In this document: piece by piece, positions 31,383-33,162 of the stretch
How the letters are laid out: every line of letters begins with the position of its first letter
Position numbering within the stretch: the first letter of the stretch is position 1
Assembly (NCBI GenBank): GCA_045531455.1
Contig: JAZSEA010000039.1
Coordinates: 1-33,162, forward strand
Direction: 5' to 3'
Source: CAG-390 sp045531455
Lineage (GTDB): Bacteria > Bacillota > Clostridia > Oscillospirales > CAG-272
Length of the DNA: 33,162 bases
The notes under the pieces: model-generated
What the model saw: only the letters and a program-made list of their open reading frames with translations
Told to the model about the DNA's origin: nothing
Databases searched by the model: none
Program-made: the position numbers and the translations under genes

Positions 31383-31383
31383 C

Positions 31384-31459
31384 TGGAGCGGATTACGGGG
31401 ATCGAACCCGCCACCTCAACCTTGGCAAGGTTGCGCTCTACCAAATGAGCTAAATCCGC
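31384..31459 (-). tRNA. tRNA-Gly (anticodon GCC)
   Basis: A complete 76-base cloverleaf with encoded CCA. The acceptor stem is GCGGATT/AATCCGC, the D-stem GCTC/GAGC, the anticodon stem CAACC/GGTTG with loop TTGCCAA (anticodon GCC), and the T-arm carries TTCGATC. It decodes GGC and GGT. It is a single-gene unit with a consensus promoter at 31472-31500 and a strong terminator. Confidence 0.97.
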
Positions 31460-31471
31460 ATTAACATTAAT

Positions 31472-31500
31472 ATTGTAGCATAAAAGGGAAGAAAAGTCAA
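31472..31500 (-). promoter_or_regulatory. Promoter of the tRNA-Gly gene
   Basis: On the minus strand, TTGACT (31495-31500), 17 bases, TACAAT (31472-31477), with TGC as an extended -10, 12 bases upstream of the mature tRNA. Confidence 0.85.
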
Positions 31501-31561
31501 GAGGGAATGAGAATTTCGTGAGTAGGTTGTGCAAAGGATTGCGGAATTGTTCTAAAAAAGA

Positions 31562-31585
31562 AAAGCACCGCGCGTGCGGTGCTTT
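31562..31585 (-). terminator. Terminator after the lipoprotein at 31599
   Basis: AAAGCACCGC pairs with GCGGTGCTTT over a four-base loop and is followed on the minus strand by TCTTTTTT. Confidence 0.85.
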
Positions 31586-31598
31586 GGGTGTGACAGAC

Positions 31599-32246
31599 CT
31601 ACTTTAAATACTCCAAAAACGAGATATCGTAAGTACTGTCTTCGAAATCATCGTATATGGAAAAGCTTTCGTCAAGAAAACTCATTTCAGACGGAGTGAC
31701 ATTGTAAGTGGAATTTTTTTCAATGTATTCAAGTTCACTCATAGTATAGACAAAAACAACCGTGTTGTTCTCATTGTCAAGCATTACATACTCCAAGACC
31801 TCCCATTTCTCACCCACTTCAGTCCATTGCAGAATATAAGTCGGAAGATCAAAATGCGTGTCATCATACAGAGGAGTAATTTCTTTTTCGCTGTTCTGCA
31901 ACTTGAAATTATTTAAACCATCGGAAAAAGCAATATATTTTTCTTCATCCAAACCACAGGTAAAATAGATAGCATATCCATCAACATCAATGCCCGGTGA
32001 CCAATGAAAATAAAATTCTTCAAGGGTTGAAGGAGTTTCTCTCGGGAAGAGAAGTAAATGAGAATTATAAAGATATTCGCCGAATCCCAGCAAAGAATCT
32101 CGATTTGGAGTGCTGAGTTTATTCCATTCTTTAACCATACCGTCATATATGAATTGGTAGTCGGAAATATCGGTGCGTTGTTCGGTGCAAGAGCAACAAG
32201 AAATAATGATGAAAAAAGCTATAAATACAAGAAGAAGTTTTTTCAT
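31599..32246 (-). CDS. Unknown small lipoprotein
   Basis: A 215-residue protein with a lipoprotein signal (KKLLLVFIAFFIIISC, lipidated C17, in a CCSC cluster), so it is anchored outside the membrane. The mature part is acidic, rich in Tyr/Phe/Asp, with predicted beta-strands (DGYAIYFTCGLDEEKYIAFS, EVLEYVMLDNENNTVVFVYT) reminiscent of small SMI1-like or DUF beta proteins, but no family is recognised. It has its own promoter and terminator and starts after AAAGGCGGT. It is clearly AT-richer than the enzyme genes. Confidence 0.7.
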   Translation of the reverse strand: MKKLLLVFIAFFIIISCCSCTEQRTDISDYQFIYDGMVKEWNKLSTPNRDSLLGFGEYLYNSHLLLFPRETPSTLEEFYFHWSPGIDVDGYAIYFTCGLDEEKYIAFSDGLNNFKLQNSEKEITPLYDDTHFDLPTYILQWTEVGEKWEVLEYVMLDNENNTVVFVYTMSELEYIEKNSTYNVTPSEMSFLDESFSIYDDFEDSTYDISFLEYLK

Positions 32247-32270
32247 GTTTCCACCGCCTTTCTTGGGTTA

Positions 32271-32299
32271 ATTATAGCATACTTTGGGGCGGAGTGCAA
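32271..32299 (-). promoter_or_regulatory. Promoter of the lipoprotein at 31599
   Basis: On the minus strand, TTGCAC (32294-32299), 17 bases, TATAAT (32271-32276), with TGC as an extended -10. The leader is almost the same as at 31241, through to the GGCGGT ribosome site. Confidence 0.75.
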
Positions 32300-32314
32300 G
32301 AGTTTGGTGATAAT

Positions 32315-32458
32315 TAAATCGCACTTTGCGCGGATGAAATCTTCAGCCTGCGGCTTCAGATGAAATTAAATTCGCCTCCATCTCCTGCCGCAAGGCAGAT
32401 TTCATCGCGCAGCGATTTCATCCACGAAGTGGATTTCACCCGCCGAAGGCGGATTTAG
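32315..32458. repeat. Multi-hairpin repeat, full copy C
   Basis: The same layout as copy A: GATGAAATC linkers on the left, GATTTCAT/GATTTCAC on the right. Stems are AGCC/GGCT with loop TGC (32345-32355), CTGCC/GGCAG with loop GCAA (32385-32398), ATCGC/GCGAT with loop GCA (32404-32416), CCAC/GTGG with loop GAA (32422-32432) and CCGCC/GGCGG with loop GAA (32440-32452). It sits between the terminator at 32462 and the promoter at 32271. Confidence 0.8.
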
Positions 32459-32461
32459 TTG

Positions 32462-32499
32462 AAAAAATAGAGCAAGTCTTTCGACTTGCTCTATTTTTT
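32462..32499 (-). terminator. Terminator after the small protein at 32535
   Basis: A 17-base perfect stem (AAAAAATAGAGCAAGTC with its complement) over a TTTC loop, with T runs on both strands. Confidence 0.9.
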
Positions 32500-32534
32500 C
32501 TGAGACGTGTTGACAAAAAAGATGCCACTCAATT

Positions 32535-32855
32535 TTATCCGTTGGCATTAAAAATTTCAAAATTCTCGCAGAAAAACGAAAGTTTTCCGTCTTCATAATC
32601 GTTCACAAAGAAACGTGAATCCTTTTGATAACCGCGTGAGCTGTAATCCAATATTTCAAATCCGCAAATCTGGAAAGGAAAGGATATGTCCAACATTTTC
32701 AGTTTGGAAGCATTTTCGAAAACAAAATAATAAGCATTTTGATCTTCGGAAATACACGTCATTTTGACACACAGAGAATTGTCATTATGCTCGATTTCAA
32801 AATCACAAACAATAATTGACTTTCCGTCTACTTTGAAAAAAAGATTATTATTCAT
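32535..32855 (-). CDS. Unknown small soluble protein
   Basis: A 106-residue acidic protein with alternating beta-strands (SIIVCDFEIEHNDNSLCVKM, AYYFVFENASKLKMLDISF). There is no signal peptide or membrane segment and no recognised family; the style suggests a small beta-sandwich. It starts after AAAGGCGGT and has its own promoter and strong terminator. It is AT-rich like the neighbouring lipoprotein gene. Confidence 0.65.
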   Translation of the reverse strand: MNNNLFFKVDGKSIIVCDFEIEHNDNSLCVKMTCISEDQNAYYFVFENASKLKMLDISFPFQICGFEILDYSSRGYQKDSRFFVNDYEDGKLSFFCENFEIFNANG

Positions 32856-32878
32856 ATTTCAACCGCCTTTCTGATTTT

Positions 32879-32907
32879 ATTATAGCACACTTTGGGGTAG
32901 TTTGCAA
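32879..32907 (-). promoter_or_regulatory. Promoter of the small protein at 32535
   Basis: On the minus strand, TTGCAA (32902-32907), 17 bases, TATAAT (32879-32884), with TGC as an extended -10. It belongs to the shared promoter-leader group with 31241 and 32271. Confidence 0.75.
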
Positions 32908-33162
32908 TAGTTTAGCCAAATTCCCGGAATTTCGCGCGATGCGCGAATATTCGCACGCCCGGCCGCTGGTGAGCGAGCTCCCCGACGGCTTTGGCGGCGA
33001 ATGCGGACCGGATTCGGCTACATTGAGATTCCCGATATTATCGGATGAGAAAGTGAAGAGAAGTGCGCCCGATTTTGCTTGAAACGCCGAGCGCGGTTCG
33101 ATGAAGGAGTGGCACCCGCCAAAAAAAAAGAAAACGTAAACGGAAGCCTGTTTTTTTTTTTT
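32908..33162. other. GC-rich segment at contig end, ending in poly-T
   Basis: The base composition changes sharply to GC-rich between about 32920 and 33120. The segment contains a CGCGC-rich palindrome (TTCGCGCGATGCGCGAA), then A- and T-homopolymers up to the edge. I see no confident gene. The final T run may be an assembly break at a repeat. Confidence 0.5.
32939..33082 (+). CDS. Possible 47-residue ORF in GC-rich end segment
   Basis: An ATG frame gives MREYSHARPLVSELPDGFGG and so on, ending SAPDFA. The ribosome site is weak and no promoter is seen. The opposite strand of the same segment is also open from the window edge to about 32852 without a good start. Open frames on both strands in a GC-rich stretch more often mark a repeat than a gene, so this is only a candidate. 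Confidence 0.2.
   Translation: MREYSHARPLVSELPDGFGGECGPDSATLRFPILSDEKVKRSAPDFA

Noticed and set aside
31238..31534. Open frame crossing the tRNA
   Set aside because: It translates the tRNA-Gly and its terminator; this is a common false gene.
1..33162. Insertion sequence, prophage or toxin-antitoxin locus
   Set aside because: No transposase, integrase, phage structural gene or recognisable toxin is seen in any frame; only non-autonomous repeats are present.

Overview
The window looks like a contig from an uncultured gut Clostridia (Bacillota) genome, probably Oscillospirales- or Christensenellales-like. This rests on strong AGGAGG-type ribosome binding sites, TTGACA/TATAAT promoters, short lipoprotein signals, a C-terminal Gly-Cys-Gly plus membrane-anchor tail, family content (YwaF, YgjV, EFR1, PhnP-like hydrolases) and many palindromic intergenic repeats. 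The taxonomic level is inference. The last bases are a poly-T run, consistent with a contig end. I see no phage, transposase, CRISPR array or rRNA.

Layout. 1-260: an inverted-repeat element and a terminator. 261-4188: a flavodoxin/ferredoxin protein overlapping a PP-loop ATPase with zinc-finger-like cysteines, divergent from a large lipoprotein gene. 4189-8203: hairpin elements, then a three-gene operon (metallo-beta-lactamase fold protein, M20 amidohydrolase, unknown protein), then a multi-hairpin repeat. 8204-10571: a polar amino acid ABC transporter operon whose binding protein reads as a circular permutation. 10607-14215: a LamG/metallophosphoesterase surface protein and a TPR-DUF1963 protein. 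14230-17636: YwaF, a short-chain dehydrogenase, and a PhnP-like hydrolase with a TauE-type permease. 17677-19617: an M3 oligoendopeptidase. 19654-21830: a second dehydrogenase, YgjV and a DUF4304 protein, bounded by inverted heptamer arrays. 21836-23553: a GH20 enzyme. 23557-25322: two XRE regulators, a small partner protein and a fold-back element. 25366-27369: a second PhnP-like hydrolase with a URO-D-family protein. 27383-31269: a carbohydrate cluster without secretion signals (pectate-lyase-fold protein, GH32, beta-propeller glycosidase-like protein). 31346-33162: tRNA-Gly(GCC), a lipoprotein, a small unknown protein, two more copies of the multi-hairpin repeat and a GC-rich end segment.

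How the genes fit together. The enzymes fit a fermentative scavenger that imports amino acids and small peptides or sugars and breaks them down inside the cell (M3 peptidase, M20 amidohydrolase, GH20, GH32). Nearly every transcription unit has a 17-bp-spaced promoter with a TGn extended -10 and ends in a clear hairpin terminator, so operon boundaries can be drawn with fair confidence.

The two signals most worth following are the circularly permuted solute-binding protein (9673-10491) and a repeat family at 7982-8151, 31283-31336 and 32315-32458. In that family, short hairpins with mostly GNA-type loops are separated by constant GATGAAATC/GATTTCAT linkers, and the stem sequences change between copies while pairing is kept.
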